Assembly (NCBI GenBank): GCA_947649285.1
Contig: CANSRB010000008.1
Location: 1 to 43,984 of the forward strand
DNA: 43,984 nt
DNA from: an uncultured Clostridia bacterium
GTDB taxonomy: Bacteria; Bacillota; Clostridia; Oscillospirales; Ruminococcaceae
Reading direction: 5' to 3'
Below are positions 33,900 to 43,690 of the stretch, piece after piece. Both the position numbers and the translations under genes were made by a program. The notes under the pieces are model-generated. The model was given only the letters and a program-made list of their open reading frames with translations. It ran no database searches and was not told the DNA's origin. Position 1 is the first letter of the stretch; every line of letters begins with the position of its first letter.

Positions 33900-35032
33900 T
33901 ATACGTTTGCTCCTTTCGGAATAATAACAGGATATTCACGGCTTCCTGCCAGGATCGAATTCGGCCTTACAGTAACCTGTTTATCCAGGATGGTATTTTC
34001 CAAACGGGAATCATTGTAAATCTCGCTGGACTGCATGATAATGGAATTTTTCACCACAGTCCCTTTTGCGATGGTTACATCCCGGAAAATAATCGAATTT
34101 TCAACCACGCCGTCAATGACGCAGCCGGAACCGATCAAGCTGTTGCTGACTTTCGCCTCGCTGCCGTATTTGGTAGGCGCTTCATCCTTGATTTTGGTAT
34201 AGATATTGTTCCCGGTACGGAACAGGGCGTTCTGGATATCCGGATTCAGCAGGTCCATATTGACATTATAGAAGGAAGCCGCCGAGCGCAGGCGTCCAAC
34301 ATACCCTTTGTGCTCAAAGCCGTATACCTTCAGAGAGCCCAGGTTGTTCATCAGGACATCTGCCGCAAAGGAGGTTTTGCCGCGAGAATTCGCATCGTCC
34401 ACCAAATACTGAAGAAGATCCTTGCGAACCATATAAATGCTCATGCCGACTTTATCGTAAGCCCCGCTGGAGGTTGTTCCATGTACTTTCATATCTAAAA
34501 TCCGGCCGGTGCTGTCCATTTCCAGACAGATATCCTTTTCATTATCCACGCCGATAAACCCATGACTTGGGATATTGTACATCACGGTCACATCCGCACC
34601 GGTGGAAAGATGATAGTCGAACATTTCGCGGTACGTATCGTTATAAATCGTATGCGATCCGGAAAGCAGGCAATATTTCTGCTGTGCATGACGGATAAAG
34701 GAGTTCGCGCCCTTTAATGTGTCGATCAACCCCCGGTAAGAACCGGTATTGTCCCGGTTGTCATAAGGCGGGATCAGAAAAAGGCCGTCGTTTTTCCGAT
34801 TGAGATCCCATTCTTTCCCGGAACCCAGATGATCCATTAGGGAGTGGTAGTTCACCCGCGGAATAACGCCGATATTGCGGATCCCGGAATTCACCATATT
34901 GGAAAGTACAAAGTCGATTGCGCGGTATCGGCCGCCGATGGGCAGCGCGCCGACAGAGCGTTTATTCACCAGCTCGCGGAGGTTCATATTCTCCTCGCCG
35001 GCATAAATGAGTCCAAAGACGTCTTTTCTCAT
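33899..35032 (-). CDS. glgD: Glucose-1-phosphate adenylyltransferase subunit GlgD
   Basis: GLIYAGEENMNLRELVNKRSVGALPIGGRYRAIDFVLSNMVNSGIRNIGV; lacks the GGxGxRL pyrophosphorylase loop present in the adjacent GlgC. Confidence 0.93.
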   Translation of the reverse strand: MRKDVFGLIYAGEENMNLRELVNKRSVGALPIGGRYRAIDFVLSNMVNSGIRNIGVIPRVNYHSLMDHLGSGKEWDLNRKNDGLFLIPPYDNRDNTGSYRGLIDTLKGANSFIRHAQQKYCLLSGSHTIYNDTYREMFDYHLSTGADVTVMYNIPSHGFIGVDNEKDICLEMDSTGRILDMKVHGTTSSGAYDKVGMSIYMVRKDLLQYLVDDANSRGKTSFAADVLMNNLGSLKVYGFEHKGYVGRLRSAASFYNVNMDLLNPDIQNALFRTGNNIYTKIKDEAPTKYGSEAKVSNSLIGSGCVIDGVVENSIIFRDVTIAKGTVVKNSIIMQSSEIYNDSRLENTILDKQVTVRPNSILAGSREYPVIIPKGANV

Positions 35033-35064
35033 AGTAGTATGCCACCTTTTCTCTCAAAATTCGG

Positions 35065-36243
35065 TTATTTCATGCTGGGATAGAGCATTTCGCCTTCCGC
35101 CACTTCTGCACCCTTGGGGATGCTGAGTTCGGAACCAATGACCGTGATCTTTTCCGGGCCGCCGATTTTCGCGTTTTCCATAATGGTTACCTGTTCGTCC
35201 AGGATGGATTTTTCCACCACGGCGCCTTCCTGGATGACGGTTTCCTGCATGATTACGCTGTTGCGGACTACCGCGCCCTTTTCAATGACGACGCTTGGGA
35301 AAAGGATGCAGTTTTCAATTTCGCCCAAGACGGTGCAGCCGTCGCCGATGATGCTGTTCTTCACCTTGGCTTCCTCGCCGATATAGTGCGGGGGCTTCAC
35401 CAGGTTCTTGCCGTAAATCCGCCAGCTGTCGTCGCTGAGATCCAGCTCCGGCTTCTCCTTCAGCAGGTCCATATTGGCTTCCCACAGGCTGTCGATGGTA
35501 CCAACGTCTTTCCAATAGCCGTCGAAGAGGTACGCCATCATCTTCTCGCCGTTGTTCAGCATATTCGGGATGATATTCTTACCGAAATCATTGGAGGATT
35601 CCGGATCTTTGCTGTCAGCAATCAGGTATTGCTTTACCTTTTTCCAGGAGAAAACATAAATCCCCATAGAGGCAAGGTTGTTTTTCGGGACCGGCGGCTT
35701 TTCCTCAAACTCCACAATCCGCATCTGGTCGTCCGTATTCATGATCCCAAAACGGGAAGCCTCTTCCATCGGCACTTCCATAACGGCAATGGTAGCATCC
35801 GCCCCGTTCTTCGCGTGATCCTGGATCATCTTATCATAATCCATAGTGTAAATATGGTCGCCCGAAAGCACCAGGATATAATCGGGGTCATACTGGTCAA
35901 TAAAGTGGATATTCTGGAAGATCGCGCTGGCGGTGCCGGAATACCACTCGCCTTTTTTGCCCTTCACATAAGGAGGGAGCACATAAGCGCCGCCGGACAT
36001 ACAGTCGAGATCCCAGGTTGCGCCGTTGCCAATATACGCATTCAGCTCCAGCGGCTCATACTGGGTCAGCACGCCGACCGTATCAATCCCGGAATGGATG
36101 CAGTTGGAGAGCGGGAAGTCGATAATCTTATACTTTCCGCCATAGGGAACCGCCGGTTTTGCACGGTTCTGGGTCAGGGCATACAACCGGCTGCCCTGTC
36201 CGCCTGCAAGTAACATTGCTACACAATTTTTCTTGACAATCAT
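35065..36243 (-). CDS. glgC: Glucose-1-phosphate adenylyltransferase
   Basis: [54 protein letters not shown]. Confidence 0.97.
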   Translation of the reverse strand: MIVKKNCVAMLLAGGQGSRLYALTQNRAKPAVPYGGKYKIIDFPLSNCIHSGIDTVGVLTQYEPLELNAYIGNGATWDLDCMSGGAYVLPPYVKGKKGEWYSGTASAIFQNIHFIDQYDPDYILVLSGDHIYTMDYDKMIQDHAKNGADATIAVMEVPMEEASRFGIMNTDDQMRIVEFEEKPPVPKNNLASMGIYVFSWKKVKQYLIADSKDPESSNDFGKNIIPNMLNNGEKMMAYLFDGYWKDVGTIDSLWEANMDLLKEKPELDLSDDSWRIYGKNLVKPPHYIGEEAKVKNSIIGDGCTVLGEIENCILFPSVVIEKGAVVRNSVIMQETVIQEGAVVEKSILDEQVTIMENAKIGGPEKITVIGSELSIPKGAEVAEGEMLYPSMK

Positions 36244-36261
36244 GGTATAAATCCCCCTGTT

Positions 36262-38175
36262 TTATGATTCTTCAACGAATTCAAAGTAAACGGTTGCCAG
36301 CGGCGGCACAGTGATTTCTGCACTGTATTCCATCCCGCCGAAGGGCAGCTCCTCCGCCTCGATTACGGCCGTATTCTTCACGCCACTGCCGCCGTAAGCC
36401 GGATCGTCACTGTTCAGCACCTCTTTCAATGTACCGGCAGACGGAAGCGCAATGCGGTAATGCTCCCGGACCACCGGGGTGAAGTTCGTCACGCTGACAA
36501 CATGCTGCACCTTCTCCCGGTAGGGCTTGGAATGGCGCATAAACGCAATTACCGAGTTATCCCGGTCATCCACGTTCAGCCATTGGAAGCCGTCCCAGCT
36601 GTCGTCAATCTCGTAAAACGCCCGATGCTTTTGATAAAACCGGTTCAGCTTGGCCATATAGTCCGAAACCGTGCGGTGGGAATCGTATTCCAGCAGGAAC
36701 CAGTCCAGCTCCTTGGCGAAGTTCCATTCGATAAATTGAGCGAACTCGCTGCCCATAAAGAAGAGCTTTTTGCCCGGATGAGCGAAAATATATCCATACA
36801 GCGCCCGGAGAGCAGCAAACTTCTGCCAGTAATCCCCGAACATCTTATCCACCATCGAATGCTTGCCGTGGACAACCTCATCATGGGAAAAGGCCAGGAT
36901 ATAGTTCTCGGAATACGCATAGTGCATGGAAAACGTCACGTTGTTATGCTTATATTTTTTGAAGAGATGGTCGGTTTCCATGTAATCGAGCATATCGTTC
37001 ATGAAACCCATATCCCATTTAAACGTAAAGCCCAGCCCGCCGTCATAAGGCGGCTTGGTAATCAGCGGATAGGCCGAGGATTCTTCCGCAATCATCGCCG
37101 TGCCGGGATAGCTCCCCAGAACCGTGCCGTTGAGCTTTTTCAGGAATTCAATGGCTTCGACATTTTCATTGCCGCCGTACTGGTTCTTGACGTACTGGCC
37201 CTCCTCCTTGCCGAAGTTGAGGTAGATCATCGAGGAAACCGCGTCGATCCGGATCCCGTCAATATGGTATACATCCATAAAAAAGACGGCGCTGGATACC
37301 AGGAAGCTGACGACCTCCGGACGCCCATAGTTAAAGAGCATCGTACCCCACTGGGGCTGCTCGCCCTGAAGCGGGTTCGCGTGTTCGAACAGCGCGGTCC
37401 CGTCGAACTGACGAAGCCCCTGCTCGTCCCGCGGGAAATGCCCCGGAACCCAGTCCAGAATTACGCCGATCCCGGCCTGGTGCAGGGTATCGACCAGATA
37501 CATGAAGTCCTGCGGCGAACCGTAACGGGAGGTTACGGCAAAGTAGCCGGTAACCTGATAACCCCAGGAACCATCGAATGGATATTCGGTGATCGGCATC
37601 AGCTCTACATGGGTAAAGCCCATCTTCACCACATATTCCGCCAGGCCATCGGCGATTTCGCGGTAATTGTAAAACGTCCCGTCCGTCTTTTGCCGCCAGG
37701 AACCCAGATGCAGTTCGTAAATGGACATCGGCCGGTGCAGCAGATCAGTTTTCGCCCGTTTGGACAAGAATTCCCCATCGTTCCAGCGGTATCCGTCCAG
37801 CGACCAAACCCTTGAAGCAGTCTGCGGCCGCACCTCGCTGTAAAAGGCGAAGGGATCGGCCCGGTAATGGGTCTGCCCATCATAACCGTGGATGTAATAT
37901 TTATACGTATCCCCGTTTTTCAGCCCCGCAATAAACGCGACAAAGATCCCGCCTTCTGTTTTCTGCATGGGGTTTTTGTCATTATCCCAGCCGTTAAAAT
38001 CCCCTACCACGCTGACAGCGCTGGCATTCGGCGCCCAGACGCAGAAGCGGTGCTTGTCCAGCTCGGGGATATAGTGACATCCCATCAGGAGATAGGCCTT
38101 CTGAGCATTGCCCGTATTAAAAAGGTAGACATCATCCTGATTCACATAACGAAGCTCATTCAAGCTGTTCACCAT
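36262..38175 (-). CDS. glgB: 1,4-alpha-glucan branching enzyme
   Basis: CHYIPELDKHRFCVWAPNASAVSVVGDFNGWD, ELHLGSWR, HVELMPITEYPFDGSWGYQVTGYFAVTSRYGSPQDF, GIRIDAVSSMIY, MIAEESSAYP, LAFSHDEVVHGK. Confidence 0.97.
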   Translation of the reverse strand: MVNSLNELRYVNQDDVYLFNTGNAQKAYLLMGCHYIPELDKHRFCVWAPNASAVSVVGDFNGWDNDKNPMQKTEGGIFVAFIAGLKNGDTYKYYIHGYDGQTHYRADPFAFYSEVRPQTASRVWSLDGYRWNDGEFLSKRAKTDLLHRPMSIYELHLGSWRQKTDGTFYNYREIADGLAEYVVKMGFTHVELMPITEYPFDGSWGYQVTGYFAVTSRYGSPQDFMYLVDTLHQAGIGVILDWVPGHFPRDEQGLRQFDGTALFEHANPLQGEQPQWGTMLFNYGRPEVVSFLVSSAVFFMDVYHIDGIRIDAVSSMIYLNFGKEEGQYVKNQYGGNENVEAIEFLKKLNGTVLGSYPGTAMIAEESSAYPLITKPPYDGGLGFTFKWDMGFMNDMLDYMETDHLFKKYKHNNVTFSMHYAYSENYILAFSHDEVVHGKHSMVDKMFGDYWQKFAALRALYGYIFAHPGKKLFFMGSEFAQFIEWNFAKELDWFLLEYDSHRTVSDYMAKLNRFYQKHRAFYEIDDSWDGFQWLNVDDRDNSVIAFMRHSKPYREKVQHVVSVTNFTPVVREHYRIALPSAGTLKEVLNSDDPAYGGSGVKNTAVIEAEELPFGGMEYSAEITVPPLATVYFEFVEES

Positions 38176-38357
38176 CCTTTGGCAATTATTTTTTCCAAAC
38201 CTGTCCTTATCCGAAGCATATGAGGCAGCCCCGAAAAATATGCGAAAGCCTACAAACGCCGGAAAAATGCCCTTCTTCCCAGGGAATTACCGCAGGAAAC
38301 ACGGCCGTTTCCGGGCAAACTCAACGATTGTAAGAAATCACTATATTTGATAGATCC

Positions 38358-38387
38358 ATTATAGCACGATTTATAGAACTAACACAA
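38358..38387 (-). promoter_or_regulatory. Putative promoter of the glg operon (extended -10 TGC-TATAAT, weak -35)
   Basis: Minus strand TTGTGT-18-TATAAT with TGC before the -10; implies a leader of about 175 nt. Confidence 0.5.
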
Positions 38388-38437
38388 TAGGTTTGACGAG
38401 ATTTTCCAAGAAAATTTTTATTTTTTGCCTAAAAAAT

Positions 38438-38464
38438 AAAAAAACAGATCGGATTTCTCCGATC
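38438..38464 (-). terminator. Rho-independent terminator downstream of xth
   Basis: GATCGGA-GAAA-TCCGATC followed by TGTTTTTTTATTTTTT on the minus strand. Confidence 0.85.
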
Positions 38465-38558
38465 CGTATAAAAATCCGACAGAAGGCCCCATCATCCTTC
38501 TGAGTCTGAAACGCTTTCGGCGGCAGCCGCCGGGTAAAAACAGGGTTGGTATGGGGCC

Positions 38559-39323
38559 TTATTCAGCCTTCCATTCCAATGTCAGCCCAATAGGGCAATG
38601 GTCGCTTCCCAGCACCTCGCTGTAAATCTCTGCGGCGCGGACCTTCCCAGCGATCCGGTTGGACACCAGGAAATAATCAATCCGCCAGCCCGCATTCTTT
38701 TCCCGCGCATGGAAGCGGTAGCTCCACCAGCTGTACGCCCCCTCCCGGTCCGGATAAAGCAGGCGGAAGCTGTCCGTGAAGCCGGATTTCAGCAAAGCTG
38801 TCAGCTTTCCCCGCTCCTCATCGGTAAAGCCGGCGTTCCGATGGTTCGATTTCGGGTTTTTCAGGTCGATCTCCTGATGCGCCACGTTCAAGTCCCCGCA
38901 GAGGATGACCGGCTTCTGTGCGTCCAGCTCCAGCAAATAGGCCCGGAAAGCATCCTCCCACTCCATCCGGTAATCCAGCCGGGCCAGTTCCCGCTGGGAA
39001 TTGGGCGCATAGACGTTGACCAGGAAGCACTCCTCCAGCTCCAGAGTCAGCACCCGGCCTTCCCCCTGATGCTCCGCCCGGCCGATGTCCCGCCGGACCG
39101 AAACCGGAGGGATCCGGGTGAACACAGCCGTCCCGGCATAACCTTTTTTCTCGGCGGAATGCCAGAACTGCTGATAGCCGTCCAGCTCCAGTTCGGCCTG
39201 GCCCTCCTGCATTTTCGTTTCCTGGATCGAAAAAATATCCGCGTCTGCCGCCTGGAAAAAGTCCAGGAACCCTTTTTGCAAGCAGGCGCGCAGCCCGTTG
39301 ACATTCCACGAGATCAGCCTCAT
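38559..39323 (-). CDS. xth: Exodeoxyribonuclease III / AP endonuclease
   Basis: MRLISWNVNGLRACLQKGFLDFF, IFSIQETKMQ, ILCGDLNVAHQEIDLKNPKSNHRNAGFTDEER, WRIDYFLVS, GSDHCPIGL. Confidence 0.96.
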   Translation of the reverse strand: MRLISWNVNGLRACLQKGFLDFFQAADADIFSIQETKMQEGQAELELDGYQQFWHSAEKKGYAGTAVFTRIPPVSVRRDIGRAEHQGEGRVLTLELEECFLVNVYAPNSQRELARLDYRMEWEDAFRAYLLELDAQKPVILCGDLNVAHQEIDLKNPKSNHRNAGFTDEERGKLTALLKSGFTDSFRLLYPDREGAYSWWSYRFHAREKNAGWRIDYFLVSNRIAGKVRAAEIYSEVLGSDHCPIGLTLEWKAE

Positions 39324-39327
39324 CCAC

Positions 39328-40980
39328 TTACCAGCCCTTCTGCCCGGCCAGCCGCGCTAATTCATCCGTGACAAAGCGGTCCAGTGTAATATCCCGCTCC
39401 TCGACCATTTCCAGTCCGGTGCGGCGTGCCTGCGCGGCAAAAGATGCGATCCGTGCCAGCCGTTCCTCAACGGTACCGTAATCCAGGCAGATTTCCGCAT
39501 ATTGCAGGGAGAGCCGCGCCGTCCTCACCCGGAACAGCAGCTCGGAATCCGCCGAAACTGCCGCCTCCGCCTCGTCAAACAGCCGGTCGTATTCCGCCAG
39601 CAGCGCGGGCGCGAGATAGGTGTCCGCCGCGTCCAGCGGGCCGCCGAAAATATTCAGCTCCCCGCCGGATTCCTCCGATACCGCCTGCATCCGATCGATA
39701 TACCGCAGGATAAACGGTGCGGCCTGCTTATAATAGCCATCCAGGAATTCCCGGATAATCTCCTCGGAATCCCGATCCGGCTCCCACATCAGCTTGGCCA
39801 GCAGATAGCCCCGCAGCGCGCTGAATTCCCCGCCTCTCAGCCCGTTGCATTGGCTGAACAGCGCCCGGACATGATTTTCGACAAAGAACCGGATATTCGG
39901 CGCCAATACCCGCAGGTTAGGAAAAGGGCTGACCAGGTTGCGGAACTGGACGCAATAATCCCACAAAAACAGATGGTCGCAGATCTCCTTCCAATCCAGC
40001 AGCTCCTGCTTGCTGGACACGGAACGCGGATCGACCTCGATCGGCAAGCCGCGGTTGGCCTCGATATTGCAGAGCATGATATGGACATTTTCATCCGGCC
40101 GTGTCAGCTTGGGCGCGGTGCGGGTGTACCAATAAGCCAGGGTGGAAATGATCTTGTCCGGGAACTCCGCCGCTACCCGGTTGACGAACCGGAGCACCGA
40201 GCCCATGGGGGAACCGTCCTCCTCGTTCAGACGGCGGCACTCCTCGCATTCGCAGTAGGCGTCGTTATCGTTCTGGCTGACCGACCAGTATTTGGCTTCG
40301 GGATGCTTCTCCACCTCGATCCGCAGGCGGCGGACCAGCAGGTCAAACACCTCCGGGTTGGACAGGCAGAGTTGGGCATTTTTCCCGACCCGTTTACCCT
40401 CCCGCAGGGAAAAATACTCCGGATGGGTATCAAAATATTCCTCCGCCGGGATCAGCTCCTGAAAGGAATGGCACCAGAAGCCCCAGCCCTGATGCTGCTT
40501 GGAGGGCGCCATCTTATGCTTTTCCGCAAAGGCGGGATCCTCGAAATCCCAGTAATAGACCTCCCGGAAATCCAGGATCGGGACCATCCGTGTTTCCTCG
40601 AAGCAAACCGTCAGATTGGCATCATAGGGGACGTATTCCTCACTGCTGGTAAAATACCGGCAGCCAACCACCCGCTCCAGGAAATCATAGACCGCATAGA
40701 CGGCCGCCTGTTCGGTTTCCGCCTCGAAGCGGATATCCTTGTCAAAAATCCGGTAAATAAAGCCGGATTCACCCAGCGGTTCCTCATCCTCTTTCGGATG
40801 GTGCTTGGCGAACACAAAGGAGGGCAGGATGCATTCAACGGGGTTGACCGCAAAATGCGCGCCGGTAATTTTCTCCAGATAGCGTCCCAGGATCGCTGCG
40901 GCACGGGGGAAGGGGCCTTCGATCAAGACCATTTTGGTCGTTCGGTTGACTGCAATGCGGATCGGTTTCTGTAAATTCAT
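39328..40980 (-). CDS. DUF4838-like domain protein (glycoside-hydrolase-like), apparently cytosolic
   Basis: YDFLERVVGCRYFTSSEEYVPYDANL, KYWSVSQNDNDAYCECEECRRLNEEDGSPMGSVLRFVNRVA, NIFGGPLDAADTYL; no signal peptide after MNLQKPIRIAVNRTTK. Confidence 0.78.
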   Translation of the reverse strand: MNLQKPIRIAVNRTTKMVLIEGPFPRAAAILGRYLEKITGAHFAVNPVECILPSFVFAKHHPKEDEEPLGESGFIYRIFDKDIRFEAETEQAAVYAVYDFLERVVGCRYFTSSEEYVPYDANLTVCFEETRMVPILDFREVYYWDFEDPAFAEKHKMAPSKQHQGWGFWCHSFQELIPAEEYFDTHPEYFSLREGKRVGKNAQLCLSNPEVFDLLVRRLRIEVEKHPEAKYWSVSQNDNDAYCECEECRRLNEEDGSPMGSVLRFVNRVAAEFPDKIISTLAYWYTRTAPKLTRPDENVHIMLCNIEANRGLPIEVDPRSVSSKQELLDWKEICDHLFLWDYCVQFRNLVSPFPNLRVLAPNIRFFVENHVRALFSQCNGLRGGEFSALRGYLLAKLMWEPDRDSEEIIREFLDGYYKQAAPFILRYIDRMQAVSEESGGELNIFGGPLDAADTYLAPALLAEYDRLFDEAEAAVSADSELLFRVRTARLSLQYAEICLDYGTVEERLARIASFAAQARRTGLEMVEERDITLDRFVTDELARLAGQKGW

Positions 40981-41053
40981 AACATCATTCCTTTCAGGCT
41001 GTGGATTTGCCCTCAGTATAGCACAATATATCGGATTTGCAACCCTTTTTCCT

Positions 41054-41098
41054 CGCCAAAAAACCCTTGGGAAAAATTTTCCCAAGGGGTTTTTGGCG
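41054..41098. terminator. Long near-perfect inverted repeat, bidirectional terminator-like
   Basis: CGCCAAAAAACCCTTGGGAAAAATTTTCCCAAGGGGTTTTTGGCG: 21 pairs around a 1-nt centre plus one mismatch; T-rich on both strands. Confidence 0.75.
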
Positions 41099-41109
41099 GA
41101 AGCTGCAGC

Positions 41110-41324
41110 TTTGCTCTTTTCAATTGGCTGGGAACACCAGGCCGGCACATCGGGATCCCCAAAGCCGCTATCTGTTTCAGCATCCGGAACTCTGCCTTTT
41201 TCCGGTCATATTGCTGGATATCCGAAACCCGCAGCAGATAGGGGGTGCCGTCCTGATCTGTGACGCGGTATTTTTGATCTTTGGACCAGCCCTTGTTGAT
41301 CGGCTCCCTCGAAACGAAATCCAT
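41110..41324 (-). pseudogene. Truncated N-terminal fragment of an aminoglycoside phosphotransferase (APH)-family protein
   Basis: MDFVSREPINKGWSKDQKYRVTDQDGTPYLLRVSDIQQYDRKKAEFRMLKQIAALGIPMCRP resembles the APH-type N-lobe; homology stops and the inverted repeat begins. Kinase catalytic motifs are absent. Confidence 0.75.
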
Positions 41325-41371
41325 CCTTAATCCCCCCTCTTTCTTTGCTTCCGGCTGCCTGGGTGCAAGCA

Positions 41372-41830
41372 TTATCGGTATTGCTTGAGCATGATCCGTT
41401 CGTCCCCATTCATTTCCCCGGTCCAGGCAAAGCCGAACCCCTCGTACATCCGCTGGGCAATCGGGTTGCGTTCATTGACATCCAGGAAAATCCGGCTGCG
41501 GGTCGAATCGTTTTCCAGCCGTTCCAACGCCATCCGGAACGCGGCCTTTCCATATCCCTGATTCTGGAACCTCTGGTCGATCATGAACCGGTCGATCCAA
41601 TAATCGTTGGTTTTGGGGTCGATGGCGAACATGATGAAGCCCACCATCTCTTCCCCGTCATAAATCGCAAACGGCTCGCATTCAGGCTCAAATTTGGACT
41701 GCGCCAGCGAGTAGCTGTTCGGCGCCACAAAGGGGCGCTGCTCCTCCGCCACCGAAAGCTGGCAGCAGGCAAAAAAGTTCTGCCGGGTAACCGGCCGGAA
41801 CTGCAGCGTCCTGATTTTTTCCTCAGCCAT
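41372..41830 (-). CDS. GNAT family N-acetyltransferase
   Basis: WIDRFMIDQRFQNQGYGKAAFRMALERL (acetyl-CoA binding), FLDVNERNPIAQRMYEGFGFAWTGEM. Confidence 0.92.
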   Translation of the reverse strand: MAEEKIRTLQFRPVTRQNFFACCQLSVAEEQRPFVAPNSYSLAQSKFEPECEPFAIYDGEEMVGFIMFAIDPKTNDYWIDRFMIDQRFQNQGYGKAAFRMALERLENDSTRSRIFLDVNERNPIAQRMYEGFGFAWTGEMNGDERIMLKQYR

Positions 41831-43646
41831 AGATTTTCTCCCCCTGTTCCTGTTCGTATTGGTTGCGGTAAAGGGTCGCGTAATAACCGTTCTGCCGGAG
41901 CAGCTCCTCATGGGTGCCCCGTTCGATGATCTTCCCGTTCTTGACCACCAGGATCACATCCGCCTTCCGGATGGTGGACAGCCGGTGCGCAATCAGGAAA
42001 GAGGTACGGTTTTCCAGCAAGTGGGAAATTGCGTCCTGAATCCGCTGCTCAGTCTGGGTATCAATCGAGGAGGTCGCCTCATCCAGCACAAAAATCCGCG
42101 GGTCTGCCAGGACGGCCCGGGCAAAGGAAACCAGCTGTTTTTCCCCGGTGGAGAGCCGGTCGCCGCTTTCCCCGACATCGGAGTCATAGCCCTTTTCCAT
42201 CCCGAGGATGATATCGTGCGCCGAAGCGATCTTCGCCGCTTCCTCAATCTCCTCCCGGGTGGCGTCCAGCCGCCCGTAGCGGATGTTTTCATAAACTGAT
42301 CCCGAAAACAGGTGCGGGTTTTGAAGCACATAGCCCAGGTTGGAATGCAGCCAGAGCTGGCTCCGCTCCCGGTAATCCACCCCGTCGATCAGGATCTCCC
42401 CTTGGGTCGGCTCGAAGAAACGGCAGGCCAGGTTGACCAAAGTCGATTTGCCGGCCCCGGTTTCCCCGACAATGGCCACCGTCGTCCCCGCCTTGATTTT
42501 CAGGTTGAAATCCTCCAGGATGTAGTCCCCGCCGTCCGGATATTTGAACCAGACGTTCCGGAACTCAATATCCCCTTTAAGCGGCTCCCAGTTTTCCTTC
42601 TTGGGAAAGAAAGCGTCCCCGTATTTTTCCACCACATCCGGACGGTCCGTGATGGAAGGCTCGGTTTCCAGCAGCTCGGAAACCCGCTCGATATTCGCCT
42701 GGGTCGAGATGAAATCCGCGATCAGCCGGGCGATATTCTGGATAGGCTCAAAAATATTGATCGCCCAGGAAATAAACGCGGAAAGCACCCCGATTTCGAT
42801 CACCTGCTCCAGCACCATATGGCCGCCCCGCGCCAGTACGAAAGCCGCCGCCAGCGAGCTGAACAGCAGGACAATCGGGATATAGAGCGCGTTCATCATG
42901 GTGGCGCGGACATTGTGGCGGTACAGATCGCCGGTAATCTCCCCGAAGTCCTGGGCGTTCTTCTCCTCAATAACCAGCGTTTTAGAGGTACGCGCCCCCG
43001 CAATCCCTTCGTTGAAGGCGCCCGTCATGGTGGAATTGATCTTCCGGATTTTCCGGTTCAGCACCAGGATCCGCTTTTGGAAGAATACCGTCACCACCGC
43101 AATAAACGGGACCACTGCCACGACCAGCAGGGCAAGCCGCCAGTTCATCACGAACATGGCGATAAAAACGCCGATCACATAGGTCAGCCCCCACATCATG
43201 TCCATCATACCCCAGGCCATCATGCCGCCGATCCGGTTGGTATCGCTCATGGTGCGGGCCAGCATATAGCCGACCGCCGTCTTGTTGTAATAGGAAAACG
43301 ACAGCTTTTGCAGATGGACAAAGGTCGCCCGCTTCAGGTCCCGGCTCAGTCCCATTTCCACCGTAATGGCACAGCGGCAGAACCAGATAACCGAGATGAC
43401 CTGGATGGTCAGCGTCACCAGATAGACCAGGCCAAAGGGCAGCAGGCCCTCAGTCTGGCCCGGTACGATAAAATGGTTGATCGCATAGGTCTGGAACAGC
43501 GGGTAAACGATATCAACCGCCGCACAGATCAGGTTCAGCACCAGAAAGGTAATCAATTCCCGGCGGAACGGCCGCATAAACGGGAACAGCTTTTTCCAGA
43601 TCTTGAGGTTAAAGGGCTGTTTCTCGTCGAGTTCAAGTTCGTTCAT
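41823..43646 (-). CDS. ABC transporter, fused permease/ATP-binding protein (exporter type)
   Basis: N-terminal TM domain, then VAIVGETGAGKSTLVNLACRFFEPTQGEILIDGVDYRE, LSTGEKQLVSFARAVLADPRIFVLDEATSSIDTQTE, AHRLSTIRKAD. Confidence 0.96.
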   Translation of the reverse strand: MNELELDEKQPFNLKIWKKLFPFMRPFRRELITFLVLNLICAAVDIVYPLFQTYAINHFIVPGQTEGLLPFGLVYLVTLTIQVISVIWFCRCAITVEMGLSRDLKRATFVHLQKLSFSYYNKTAVGYMLARTMSDTNRIGGMMAWGMMDMMWGLTYVIGVFIAMFVMNWRLALLVVAVVPFIAVVTVFFQKRILVLNRKIRKINSTMTGAFNEGIAGARTSKTLVIEEKNAQDFGEITGDLYRHNVRATMMNALYIPIVLLFSSLAAAFVLARGGHMVLEQVIEIGVLSAFISWAINIFEPIQNIARLIADFISTQANIERVSELLETEPSITDRPDVVEKYGDAFFPKKENWEPLKGDIEFRNVWFKYPDGGDYILEDFNLKIKAGTTVAIVGETGAGKSTLVNLACRFFEPTQGEILIDGVDYRERSQLWLHSNLGYVLQNPHLFSGSVYENIRYGRLDATREEIEEAAKIASAHDIILGMEKGYDSDVGESGDRLSTGEKQLVSFARAVLADPRIFVLDEATSSIDTQTEQRIQDAISHLLENRTSFLIAHRLSTIRKADVILVVKNGKIIERGTHEELLRQNGYYATLYRNQYEQEQGEKIYG

Positions 43647-43690
43647 AAAAATCCCCTCTTTTCTCTATTCAAATGATCCGGGCCCGGCCG

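Noticed and set aside
38433-38562. Known riboswitch (cobalamin, c-di-GMP, THF, ZTP, SAM)
   Set aside because: Core motifs of these classes are absent and the element is downstream of xth rather than in an obvious leader.
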